Below are positions 13,682 through 18,616 of a stretch of 24,615 bases of DNA, piece after piece. Position numbers and translations under genes: made by a program. The notes under the pieces are model-generated. The model was given only the letters and a program-made list of their open reading frames with translations. It did not search any database and was not told the origin of the DNA. The stretch's first letter is position 1; each line of letters begins with the position of its first letter. Source of the DNA: a virus; IMG/VR virus record IMGVR_UViG_3300048929_000261, positions 1 through 24,615 of that record. One strand, given 5' to 3'.

Positions 13682-14353
13682 ATGGCCGGCACGCAAACGA
13701 GATACAGCGGCCCGGTCAAATCGTATCGGCAAGCGCACGGCGTGTATCCGCGCGCTGCGTCAGCCGGCGAAGGCGGCGTGATCCGAGTCGATCTCACCGA
13801 TGCGATGTCGCGCCTCAATGTGGCGCTGAGCGTCTATTCGCAAGAGGTCCAACGCCGCGCGCTCTACAACGCGATCAACAAACTCGGCAGCAAGCTGCTC
13901 ACAGTTGTTCGTCGCGACGTAGCGCAGCAGTCGGGCGCGAAGTATGGCCGCGTCATGAAGGCCATCAAGGCCGATCGCGCGCACCCAAATCGATTGTTCT
14001 TTCGCATCGTCGCGACTGACCAGGCGATGAAGGTCAGCGACTTCGCTCGTTCGTTGACGCCTGGCGCGAAAGACCCAAGCGCGCGCCCGTGGAATAAATC
14101 GCGCCGCTTCAAAGGCGCGTTCGTGATCCGCTTCAAGAGCGGCGCCACCGAGATCGTCAAACGCATCGGCCGGCACAACAAAGGCGGCAAGATCAGAACC
14201 CTGTGGGGTCCGATCATCCCGAAGGAAATGGTGCGCGCCGGTAGCCCGAGCGTAGCACATATCACGAGCGCGTTGCCGGATCAGCTGGCGCCTGTGCTCA
14301 TGCACGAACTCGAACAAGCCGTTGCGCGCGCCAAGGCGGCGAGCGGCACTTAA
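13682..14353 (+). CDS. minor tail protein Z-like
   Basis: A 223-residue protein. After a variable N-terminus, residues about 38-85 carry DAMSRLNVALSVYSQEVQRR and the conserved ALYNAINKLGSKLLTVVRRD segment (compare ALNxTAxKxxTxxxRxV of prophage minor tail protein Z). Further on come KAIKADRAHPNRLFFRI and a basic C-terminal region. In lambda-like phages gpZ is a tail-completion or minor tail protein acting at the head-tail interface. Here the gene is isolated from the other virion genes by about 5 kb of noncoding and accessory DNA, which is unusual. Confidence in the family is moderate. Confidence 0.65.
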   Translation: MAGTQTRYSGPVKSYRQAHGVYPRAASAGEGGVIRVDLTDAMSRLNVALSVYSQEVQRRALYNAINKLGSKLLTVVRRDVAQQSGAKYGRVMKAIKADRAHPNRLFFRIVATDQAMKVSDFARSLTPGAKDPSARPWNKSRRFKGAFVIRFKSGATEIVKRIGRHNKGGKIRTLWGPIIPKEMVRAGSPSVAHITSALPDQLAPVLMHELEQAVARAKAASGT

Positions 14354-14354
14354 C

Positions 14355-14425
14355 CGCGCTGTAGTCTAATTAGGACCCTCGGGGCACCGAGGTGGTGCAG
14401 GTATCGAATCCTGTCAGCGCGACCA
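14355..14425 (+). ncRNA. tRNA-like RNA with encoded CCA
   Basis: A 71-base cloverleaf. The acceptor stem is CGCGCTG (14355-14361) with CAGCGCG (14415-14421), discriminator A, then CCA. U8-A9 are present. A short D arm reads GTCTAATTAGGAC, without the usual GG of the loop. The middle hairpin is CCTCG/CGAGG with a six-base GGGCAC loop. The T arm is GCAGG/CCTGT with TATCGAAT, one base longer than the usual TTCGAAT. There is no U33 and no readable anticodon, so a functional decoding tRNA is doubtful. It may be a degenerated tRNA or a tRNA mimic. Confidence 0.5.
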
Positions 14426-14443
14426 GATTTCATCGGAGAGCGC

Positions 14444-14638
14444 ATGATAGCAACCAAGATGCTTGAGCTTGTCATCACTGCGTGGATCGGTTCACACCCG
14501 ATCACGTACACTCTGCCGAAGGTTTACGCGCTCACGAGCGGCGCTTGCGAACGACAGGCCGAGCTGCTTGAGTCCAAGAAGCGCAAGGGTGCACGGGTCT
14601 CGATCGCGTGTGTGCCTACTGACGCGCGACGGGCATAG
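14444..14638 (+). CDS. small hypothetical protein (64 aa)
   Basis: The protein begins MIATKMLELVITAWIGSHPI and ends with a basic segment (ESKKRKGARVSIACVPTDAR). GGAGAG lies five bases before the ATG, and the start is 18 bases after the CCA of the tRNA-like RNA. An N-terminal hydrophobic helix (LELVITAWIG) is followed by a compact region with two cysteines. No family was recognised. It ends the rightward unit. Confidence 0.55.
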   Translation: MIATKMLELVITAWIGSHPITYTLPKVYALTSGACERQAELLESKKRKGARVSIACVPTDARRA

Positions 14639-14644
14639 CCCCCT

Positions 14645-14690
14645 CTGAACGATTTTTCTCAGAACGACTGAACGAAAATTCGCAGAACGA
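14645..14690. repeat. 23-bp-period tandem repeat CTGAACGA-N7-CAGAACGA
   Basis: CTGAACGA begins at 14645 and 14668, and CAGAACGA at 14660 and 14683, giving two units of 23 bases. A further AACGACTGAACGA copy lies at 11048-11060, just before the primase terminator. Function is unknown; protein binding is possible. Confidence 0.5.
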
Positions 14691-14734
14691 GAATCCAAAA
14701 ATTCATGTTCTGCGCAACGAGACGAACGGCATCA

Positions 14735-15121
14735 TCAAGGGCGAGACAACGCAACGAAAGGGATCAACGACTCGAACGAGTCAACGATCACCATTACATC
14801 GAAGCGCTTCACGATCTTGCCGTTCAACCAACAGCGCGCGAAAGCGCGGAGCCCGGCCCGCGTATGTGGGAGGCTCACTAGGCGACGCGGACGGGGGTCA
14901 CGCGTGTCTGGTTCTGTGCAGCCCACGACGACGAAGTAGACGACCTCTTGCGCTGGCGGGAGCGCGGTTGTTCGAATGCCGTCGTGGGCTGCTCCCGTCT
15001 GATCACGCGCGCACGCGCGCGCACGGCTAAAAAATTTTCTGAGCGATTCTGTTTTCTGAGACGAAAGTGCGCTTTTCAGGTTTGGCCGGATTGTTGACTT
15101 TTTAGTTTCGTCAGTGCTCAC
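14735..15121 (-). CDS. possible hypothetical protein (128 aa, GTG start)
   Basis: An open frame beginning VSTDETKKSTIRPNLKSALS. Its second half looks protein-like (VVYFVVVGCTEPDTRDPRPR, then AFARCWLNGKIVKRFDVMVI). It has no clear ribosome binding site or promoter and lies beyond the tandem terminators of the leftward operon. It contains a 13-bp inverted repeat. It may be a real small gene with its own weak promoter, or chance in a GC-rich noncoding stretch. If it is not a gene, 14639-15402 is 764 bases with only repeats and terminators. Confidence 0.35.
   Translation of the reverse strand: MSTDETKKSTIRPNLKSALSSQKTESLRKFFSRARACARDQTGAAHDGIRTTALPPAQEVVYFVVVGCTEPDTRDPRPRRLVSLPHTRAGLRAFARCWLNGKIVKRFDVMVIVDSFESLIPFVALSRP
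14918..14992. repeat. 13-bp inverted repeat
   Basis: GCAGCCCACGACG (14918-14930) and CGTCGTGGGCTGC (14980-14992) are perfect complements separated by 49 bases. They lie inside the uncertain 128-residue frame. They could form an RNA hairpin in either transcript. Confidence 0.55.
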
Positions 15122-15224
15122 AAAGCACTCGACTTGAGTCCTATCGATCTATGCGCGCTCGCGGCCGGTGTGGCATTTCGATAAATCCGCAACATGGGGC
15201 TATAACCGCATTAGAGCGTCGCCT

Positions 15225-15278
15225 ATTCGTTTGTCCGGTTACCCGGTGTTTGGTAGCTTTCATGCCAGACAAACGAAT
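15225..15278. repeat. 11-bp inverted repeat
   Basis: ATTCGTTTGTC (15225-15235) and GACAAACGAAT (15268-15278) are perfect complements, 32 bases apart, downstream of the leftward terminators. They could fold in a read-through transcript or be a protein site. Confidence 0.45.
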
Positions 15279-15295
15279 GAGCGCTGCATCTAGCC

Positions 15296-15329
15296 AAAGA
15301 AAAAGCCGCTGCGATCGGATCACAGCGGC
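15296..15329 (-). terminator. second leftward terminator
   Basis: On the minus strand GCCGCTG pairs with CAGCGGC around an 11-base loop (15305-15329), and TTTTTCTTT follows. It backs up the terminator at 15331-15363. The two share the GCCGCTG/CAGCGGC stem, so one is probably a copy of the other. Confidence 0.8.
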
Positions 15330-15330
15330 A

Positions 15331-15363
15331 AATAAAAAAGCCGCTGCGAATTGTCGCAGCGGC
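15331..15363 (-). terminator. first leftward terminator
   Basis: On the minus strand GCCGCTGCGA and TCGCAGCGGC form a perfect 10-bp stem with a 4-base loop (15340-15363), followed by TTTTTTATT. This is a strong end to the accessory operon at 15403-18616. Confidence 0.88.
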
Positions 15364-15402
15364 GTTTGACTGTTTCCCTGACGCCTTAGCGCCAGGGCGA
15401 AG

Positions 15403-15507
15403 TCATGGCGGTTCGATAACTACCGAATCGCCCTCGCCGCTGGAAGCGGCGCATGGTGGGAACGATGCGAGCGCAAAGCACGTCATGGCGTATTCGCGGT
15501 TTGTCAT
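15403..15507 (-). CDS. 34-residue hypothetical protein
   Basis: The product begins MTNREYAMTCFALASFPPCA and ends GDSVVIEPP. GGAAAG lies about 10 bases before the ATG, which is 19 bases after the previous stop. It is the last gene before the tandem terminators. The N-terminal half is moderately hydrophobic, with two cysteines. No family was recognised. Confidence 0.5.
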   Translation of the reverse strand: MTNREYAMTCFALASFPPCAASSGEGDSVVIEPP

Positions 15508-15526
15508 TGTGGTACGCTTTCCAGGG

Positions 15527-15730
15527 CTAGTTGGCTACGCGCGTAGCGATTTTGTCAATTAGTTTACCGTCGCGTTCCCATACCTTGGCCGCCGCACTGT
15601 CTTGCCAATTGGAGCGCAAGTGAATCGCTTTTTCGAAACAAACGTTCCCGATTGCGCTAAGCACGCCTTTAAGACCGTGCTTGTCGATTAGCGACTCCAG
15701 CTCGTTTTGCATTTCGGTATTGTCAGACAT
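15527..15730 (-). CDS. small hypothetical protein (67 aa)
   Basis: The product begins MSDNTEMQNELESLIDKHGL and continues KGVLSAIGNVCFEKAIHL; it is mainly helical. Small phage proteins of this type (LESLIDKHGLxxVLxAIxxVCxEKAxHL) are found in early accessory regions. The start is set by the AAAGGATCAAACGCCA leader directly before the ATG; an upstream in-frame ATG would translate through the ribozyme at 15753-15807 and is rejected. Its mRNA is predicted to begin at the hammerhead cleavage site. Confidence 0.75.
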   Translation of the reverse strand: MSDNTEMQNELESLIDKHGLKGVLSAIGNVCFEKAIHLRSNWQDSAAAKVWERDGKLIDKIATRVAN

Positions 15731-15752
15731 TGGCGTTTGATCCTTTCGATTT

Positions 15753-15807
15753 GGACTCGTCAGTAGCGGCACAACCGCTAGACCGCGCGCTAGGCGCGGT
15801 TTCGTCC
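15753..15807 (-). ncRNA. type II hammerhead ribozyme, copy 1
   Basis: Minus-strand order: stem II strand GGAC (15807-15804), GAA (15803-15801), stem III ACCGCGC/GCGCGGT with loop CTAGC, C17 (15781), stem I TAGCGG/CCGCTA with loop TTGTG, core CTGACGA (15763-15757), stem II strand GTCC (15756-15753). All conserved core bases of the hammerhead are present. Predicted cleavage is between 15781 and 15780. The first G is also the last base of the upstream TAG stop codon. The next gene's ribosome binding site follows after six bases. Confidence 0.92.
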
Positions 15808-16058
15808 TAGCAGGAAACGATGGCGAGCCAATCTCCGGGTTTGCCTATGTACATCGTTCCTGCGTTGCTTATCTGGCATGCCTTGACGCGATACCACCGG
15901 CCTTGCCATTTCACCTCATAAGGCGTCGGTAACGCACGCCCGTAACCGGACGTGGTGCGGCCTTTGCGCGGCTCTTGGCTGACGCGGTGCGCGACCTTGA
16001 CGGTCTGGCGAGGCTCATTGCCTTTTCCGAAGTGCAAATAAAACTGTTCCGGTGTCAT
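15807..16058 (-). CDS. hypothetical phage protein (83 aa)
   Basis: The protein begins MTPEQFYLHFGKGNEPRQTV. It has a basic middle (RKGRTTSGYGRA) and a beta-like C-terminus (YEVKWQGRWYRVKACQ, then GDWLAIVSC). The ATG overlaps the previous TGA (ATGA) with GAGAGGGG just upstream, so these two genes have no ribozyme between them. The stop codon runs into hammerhead copy 1. No family was recognised. Confidence 0.7.
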   Translation of the reverse strand: MTPEQFYLHFGKGNEPRQTVKVAHRVSQEPRKGRTTSGYGRALPTPYEVKWQGRWYRVKACQISNAGTMYIGKPGDWLAIVSC

Positions 16059-16264
16059 CGTTCGCCCCTCTCGCGGTTGTCCAACCGACCTTCGCAGGAA
16101 CAAAGGTGCATCAAGCATTCGCCTAGCTCTTTCGCGGCTTCGGAGTATGTGAGGCCTATGCAAACCTGCTTGCCATACTCAACCGTGAATCGATTGCGGC
16201 CAGTTTGCCAAAGTCGAATTGGGAATGACCCGTTTATTTCTTCAAAACACAGCGTTCGTTTCAT
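16055..16264 (-). CDS. hypothetical phage protein (69 aa)
   Basis: The product begins MKRTLCFEEINGSFPIRLWQ. It has a beta-hairpin-like run (NRFTVEYGKQVCIGLTYSEA), then a helix with two cysteines (LGECLMHLCSCEGR). The start is fixed by the AAAGGAAACAACGCCA leader; longer readings would cross hammerhead copy 2. It looks like a small globular early phage protein. No function is assigned. Confidence 0.72.
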   Translation of the reverse strand: MKRTLCFEEINGSFPIRLWQTGRNRFTVEYGKQVCIGLTYSEAAKELGECLMHLCSCEGRLDNRERGER

Positions 16265-16286
16265 TGGCGTTGTTTCCTTTCGATTG

Positions 16287-16340
16287 GGACTCGTCAGTAG
16301 CGGCACAACCGCTAGACCGCGCCAGCGCGCGGTTTCGTCC
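16287..16340 (-). ncRNA. type II hammerhead ribozyme, copy 2
   Basis: Minus-strand order: GGAC (16340-16337), GAA, stem III ACCGCGC/GCGCGGT with a four-base GCTG loop, C17 (16315), stem I TAGCGG/CCGCTA with loop TTGTG, CTGACGA (16297-16291), GTCC (16290-16287). Predicted cleavage is between 16315 and 16314. It starts immediately after the TAA of the upstream gene (16341-16343), with no spacer, and ends just before CAATCGAAAGGA, the next ribosome binding site. Confidence 0.93.
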
Positions 16341-16619
16341 TTACCACCGCGCGTAGTCTGGCAAAGACTCGAAAATGTTGTCGCATATGCCTTCATACAA
16401 AAGAGCGGCGTGGAGATCGCCACGCGCGCGGCACTGCATCGCGGTTGCCTTGTTAGAAGCGTAGTTCGCCAAAGCACGCGCGGCCGTTACTGTCCCCTCG
16501 CCAGTGCGACCGAATAGCTCGACTCGATTCGCTTTGGTTGCGCGACTGTATTTGCTCCAAAACGTCATGAGTTCATCCGCGTGCATCGCGTCCAAATTCA
16601 ACGTGTCAATAATTGGCAT
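16341..16619 (-). CDS. conserved phage protein, LANYAxNKATAM type (92 aa)
   Basis: The protein begins MPIIDTLNLDAMHADELMTF and contains WSKYSRATKANRVELFG, ANYASNKATAMQCRARGD and a C-terminal YEGICDNIFESLPDYARW. This helical family is recurrent in phages and prophages and has no assigned function. Position and length match those relatives as far as memory allows. It is flanked on both sides by hammerhead ribozymes (copies 2 and 3), so its mRNA is predicted to be released as a monocistronic unit. Confidence 0.78.
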   Translation of the reverse strand: MPIIDTLNLDAMHADELMTFWSKYSRATKANRVELFGRTGEGTVTAARALANYASNKATAMQCRARGDLHAALLYEGICDNIFESLPDYARW

Positions 16620-16640
16620 GGCGTTGTTTCCTTTCGATTG

Positions 16641-16694
16641 GGACTCGTCAGTAGCGGCACAACCGCTATACGGGGCCGAAACCCCGTTTCGTCC
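16641..16694 (-). ncRNA. type II hammerhead ribozyme, copy 3
   Basis: Minus-strand order: GGAC (16694-16691), GAA, stem III ACGGGG/CCCCGT with loop TTTCGG, A17 (16669), stem I TAGCGG/CCGCTA with loop TTGTG, CTGACGA (16651-16645), GTCC (16644-16641). Stem III has a different sequence from copies 1 and 2 but is still fully paired, and H17 is A, which hammerheads allow. Predicted cleavage is between 16669 and 16668. The first G is the last base of the upstream TAG. Confidence 0.92.
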
Positions 16695-16999
16695 TATTCG
16701 GAATTCATGACGCGCGCGGCGGCGCCTGCACCGTATCGGTGCTCGAAAGCTTCGCAGTTCGTATCAGTGGGGCTTGCGCGCAACTCGACGATGTCGCGGT
16801 AGTCAATGTCCGGCCATCGTTCGTCTATGACGACGCCCATGGGCGGAATGGTCACGATGGATTCTTCGTCAACCCATTGCGGCCATATGTGCGCGTCGCC
16901 ATGTGCGAACGCGGCGCCAGGTACGATGGCTTGCAAGCTGGCGAGAATGCGAAGCACTGCGAGCCGTCTTTTACGTTGCTGCTTTTTGGTCATTGTCAT
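16694..16999 (-). CDS. hypothetical protein with possible signal peptide (101 aa)
   Basis: The product begins MTMTKKQQRKRRLAVLRILA. A basic n-region, a hydrophobic stretch (LAVLRILASLQAIVPGAA) and an AFA-HG junction near residue 32 look like a signal peptide or an N-terminal anchor. The rest is acidic (VDEESIVTIPPMGVVIDERW). If exported it would be a periplasmic phage protein. AAAGGG lies before the ATG. An operator-like element and CCC/GGG pairing potential surround the ribosome binding site. No family was recognised. Confidence 0.68.
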   Translation of the reverse strand: MTMTKKQQRKRRLAVLRILASLQAIVPGAAFAHGDAHIWPQWVDEESIVTIPPMGVVIDERWPDIDYRDIVELRASPTDTNCEAFEHRYGAGAAARVMNSE

Positions 17000-17012
17000 T
17001 TCCCTTTGTGTG

Positions 17013-17025
17013 GTTAGGTGACACG
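17013..17025 (+). promoter_or_regulatory. operator-like element GTTAGGTGACACG
   Basis: Identical over 13 bases to the site at 6849-6861. In the direction of the downstream minus-strand gene it reads CGTGTCACCTAAC. It fills most of the 28-base gap between two genes and begins right after the TAA stop, the same position that hammerheads take in neighbouring gaps. In RNA, CCC-GTGT can pair with ACAC-AAA-GGG and would cover the ribosome binding site. Confidence 0.55.
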
Positions 17026-17027
17026 GG

Positions 17028-17540
17028 TTACACTTCGCGCAGCATTTCTTCCAGCGCGCGACCGATAGTAGTGTCGGGAATGTCGCAAAAGCCATATCGG
17101 CCATATTGCCAAACCGGCTCGCTAGAAAGCCAGTGGTAACGGGAGCGAACGTCCATGGCCATTCGCACTTTTTCGCGCGGGGAAAGGCTATCCCAATAGT
17201 CGGCGGATTCGTTCCACTCCAATTCCGACCAATGGTCCTCATTTATGGCGGGGTAATCAGCGAGCTTGGCTTTGATATCGTCGGCAATTTCGAGCGCCTT
17301 GGAATCATCTTGATGAATGGCGATCCATTCCACCCACCCTACCGCCCAATGAGATTCGCGAACTACCTGGACCGTATCGGACTCGCCTCCGATTGCTTTG
17401 AGCATGCATTCGAAGTTAGAGCGTTCAAGTGCGTCGCTATCGCGTGACTGGCCGACTCCGCTTGAATAGTAAGCCGGCCAAACGGCGCCGGTATAGTTGC
17501 TTGGCATAGTCCAGAGCTTCAAGTGCTTTGGTTCATACAT
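17028..17540 (-). CDS. conserved phage hypothetical protein (170 aa)
   Basis: The protein begins MYEPKHLKLWTMPSNYTGAV. It has SNFECMLKAIGG, VVRESHWAVGWVEWIAIHQD and a C-terminal half with DIKAKLADYPAINEDHWSEL and SADYWDSLSPREKVRMAM. This plan (ALEIADDIxxxLxDYPxxxEDHxSELEW...YWxxLSxREKV) recurs in uncharacterised phage proteins. The ribosome binding leader is CGAAAGGTATAACGCC. The operator-like element lies between it and the upstream gene. Confidence 0.8.
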   Translation of the reverse strand: MYEPKHLKLWTMPSNYTGAVWPAYYSSGVGQSRDSDALERSNFECMLKAIGGESDTVQVVRESHWAVGWVEWIAIHQDDSKALEIADDIKAKLADYPAINEDHWSELEWNESADYWDSLSPREKVRMAMDVRSRYHWLSSEPVWQYGRYGFCDIPDTTIGRALEEMLREV

Positions 17541-17557
17541 GGCGTTATACCTTTCGA

Positions 17558-17596
17558 GTTGTGAGGTGACACAACTTACAAGCTAGATAGCTTGTA
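17558..17596. promoter_or_regulatory. two adjacent palindromes with operator-like element
   Basis: GTTGTG-AGGTGA-CACAAC (17558-17575) is a perfect 6-6-6 palindrome and contains GTGAGGTGACACA (17561-17573), a member of the recurring element family. TACAAGCTA-GA-TAGCTTGTA (17577-17596) is a perfect 9-bp palindrome that includes the stop codon of the upstream gene. Together they fill the intercistronic gap. Confidence 0.55.
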
Positions 17597-18074
17597 TGAC
17601 TTCGTAGCCAATATCGCGAAGGTATTCGAAACCTTGCATACGGTAGCAATCTAGAAAGCCTTCCTGCCCGTCGTTACGCTCGCCAGAGATAAAGTTAGCA
17701 AAGCGATAACCACGCGGCGGCTTTGCATCGCGCGGAAACACGGTGCAACCTTTCGGCGGCTTTTTGTTTTTGCCGCAATGGTCGCTCAATTCGTGGCCAT
17801 CAAACCACATGCCGGATAGCGCTGACGTAAACTTATCATAACCATATCCGCCAGCGCTGGCGCTCTGAAAACAATAGTCGCGTGCCGTGCGTTTCGCGTT
17901 CTTCGCGGCCGCCGCGCTACGTTCGGCGGCTTTGTCGCTTTGAAACAAGTTCACTAGGCATGTTCCGCCGTCGCTGAAATGGACAAGGCATGTGCCAACC
18001 TGCTTTCCGCCTTTGAGGATCACATAGGCGGAAATGGATTTTCCTGCTTTGGTTTCGCGTACGTATTTGATCAT
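17583..18074 (-). CDS. hypothetical phage protein (163 aa)
   Basis: The protein begins MIKYVRETKAGKSISAYVIL. Visible features are a beta-rich N-terminus, an Ala/Lys helical segment (DKAAERSAAAAKNAKRTARD), a Gly/Ser stretch (FQSASAGGYGYDKFTSAL) and a C-terminal acidic region. Several cysteines and histidines are scattered without a clear metal motif. The leader is CGAAAGGAATCAAACGCC. No family was recognised. It is larger than its neighbours and sits in the middle of the accessory operon. Confidence 0.72.
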   Translation of the reverse strand: MIKYVRETKAGKSISAYVILKGGKQVGTCLVHFSDGGTCLVNLFQSDKAAERSAAAAKNAKRTARDYCFQSASAGGYGYDKFTSALSGMWFDGHELSDHCGKNKKPPKGCTVFPRDAKPPRGYRFANFISGERNDGQEGFLDCYRMQGFEYLRDIGYEVIQAI

Positions 18075-18109
18075 GGCGTTTGATTCCTTTCGCTTGTGAG
18101 ATTGTCAGA

Positions 18110-18283
18110 TTAGCGAGCTAACACGTATGACGCAATAGGCGCGCGAACGCCTTTCACAGCGTTGTGTTTGTAGGAGTCGTGCTGGCGCATGGCGCAACCG
18201 ACTGCGGCGAATGCAATGACAACCGCGATGCTAAGCGCGATCGTAACAGCTTGGCATAGAGCAATGAAATAGGCGCGCAACAT
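18110..18283 (-). CDS. small single-span membrane protein (57 aa)
   Basis: The protein begins MLRAYFIALCQAVTIALSIA and continues VVIAFAAVGCAMRQ; residues about 5-33 form one hydrophobic span with a Gly-Cys near its end, followed by a basic tail (YKHNAVKGVRAPIASYVLAR). It could be a membrane miniprotein or a lipoprotein-like protein (AVGC), though the cysteine lies late. A strong GAGGA precedes the ATG. It follows the 32-residue gene by four bases. No family was recognised. Confidence 0.62.
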   Translation of the reverse strand: MLRAYFIALCQAVTIALSIAVVIAFAAVGCAMRQHDSYKHNAVKGVRAPIASYVLAR

Positions 18284-18287
18284 GTGC

Positions 18288-18386
18288 TTATCCTCTTCGC
18301 GCGATGCAGAACGAAAAACAAAGGCGGCCGATACGGATAAACCGCAGGCCGCCGACTCGTTTTGTGCTGATACTGAAGGCGCTCAT
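18288..18386 (-). CDS. 32-residue conserved phage miniprotein
   Basis: The protein begins MSAFSISTKRVGGLRFIRIG and ends RLCFSFCIARRG. Miniproteins with the pattern STKRxGGLRFxRIGRLxFSFxIxR recur in proteobacterial phages and have no known function. The ATG overlaps the previous TGA (ATGA), which supports translation despite the small size. Confidence 0.62.
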   Translation of the reverse strand: MSAFSISTKRVGGLRFIRIGRLCFSFCIARRG

Positions 18387-18616
18387 GGCCACGCCTCAAC
18401 AGAAGCAAGTTGAATGACGTTGAAATGGGGTGAGTCGCGATACTCGGATATGTCGGCGCTTACGCGCGGCGCATTACGCGAACCCTCTGCACTTCGCGCC
18501 CATACGTGATATCGCTTGCCTTCATTAGTGACGGCAACGCGTCCCCCATCACGGTGACCGTAAACGGCATTGATGCGAGATGGATACTTACCGCGATATG
18601 GCTTTGGTTTTGTCAT
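18383..18616 (-). CDS. small basic hypothetical protein (77 aa)
   Basis: The first gene of the leftward accessory operon. It begins MTKPKPYRGKYPSRINAVYG, with a basic N-terminus and a beta-like body (GGRVAVTNEGKRYHVWARSA), and ends VIQLASVEAWP. The leader AAAGGACAACGCCAA before the ATG matches the other genes of this operon. No family was recognised. The basic charge is compatible with nucleic-acid binding. Confidence 0.7.
   Translation of the reverse strand: MTKPKPYRGKYPSRINAVYGHRDGGRVAVTNEGKRYHVWARSAEGSRNAPRVSADISEYRDSPHFNVIQLASVEAWP

Noticed and set aside
14355-14425. A normal decoding tRNA with an identifiable amino acid
   Set aside because: The central loop has six bases and no U33, so no anticodon can be assigned.
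15090-15150. A fourth hammerhead-like core CTGACGA on the minus strand at 15113-15107, beside an AGTGC/GCACT hairpin
   Set aside because: No GAAA and no stem III precede the hairpin, and no stem II partner follows CTGACGA; it is only a partial match.
15141-15369. Short open frames over the tandem terminators
   Set aside because: They have no ribosome binding sites and run through terminator hairpins.
15731-15772. Extended N-terminus (MPLLTSPNRKDQTP) for the 67-residue protein, and the similar one near 16265-16310
   Set aside because: The extension is translation of ribozyme and leader sequence; the same peptide appears at unrelated genes because the DNA spacer is repeated.
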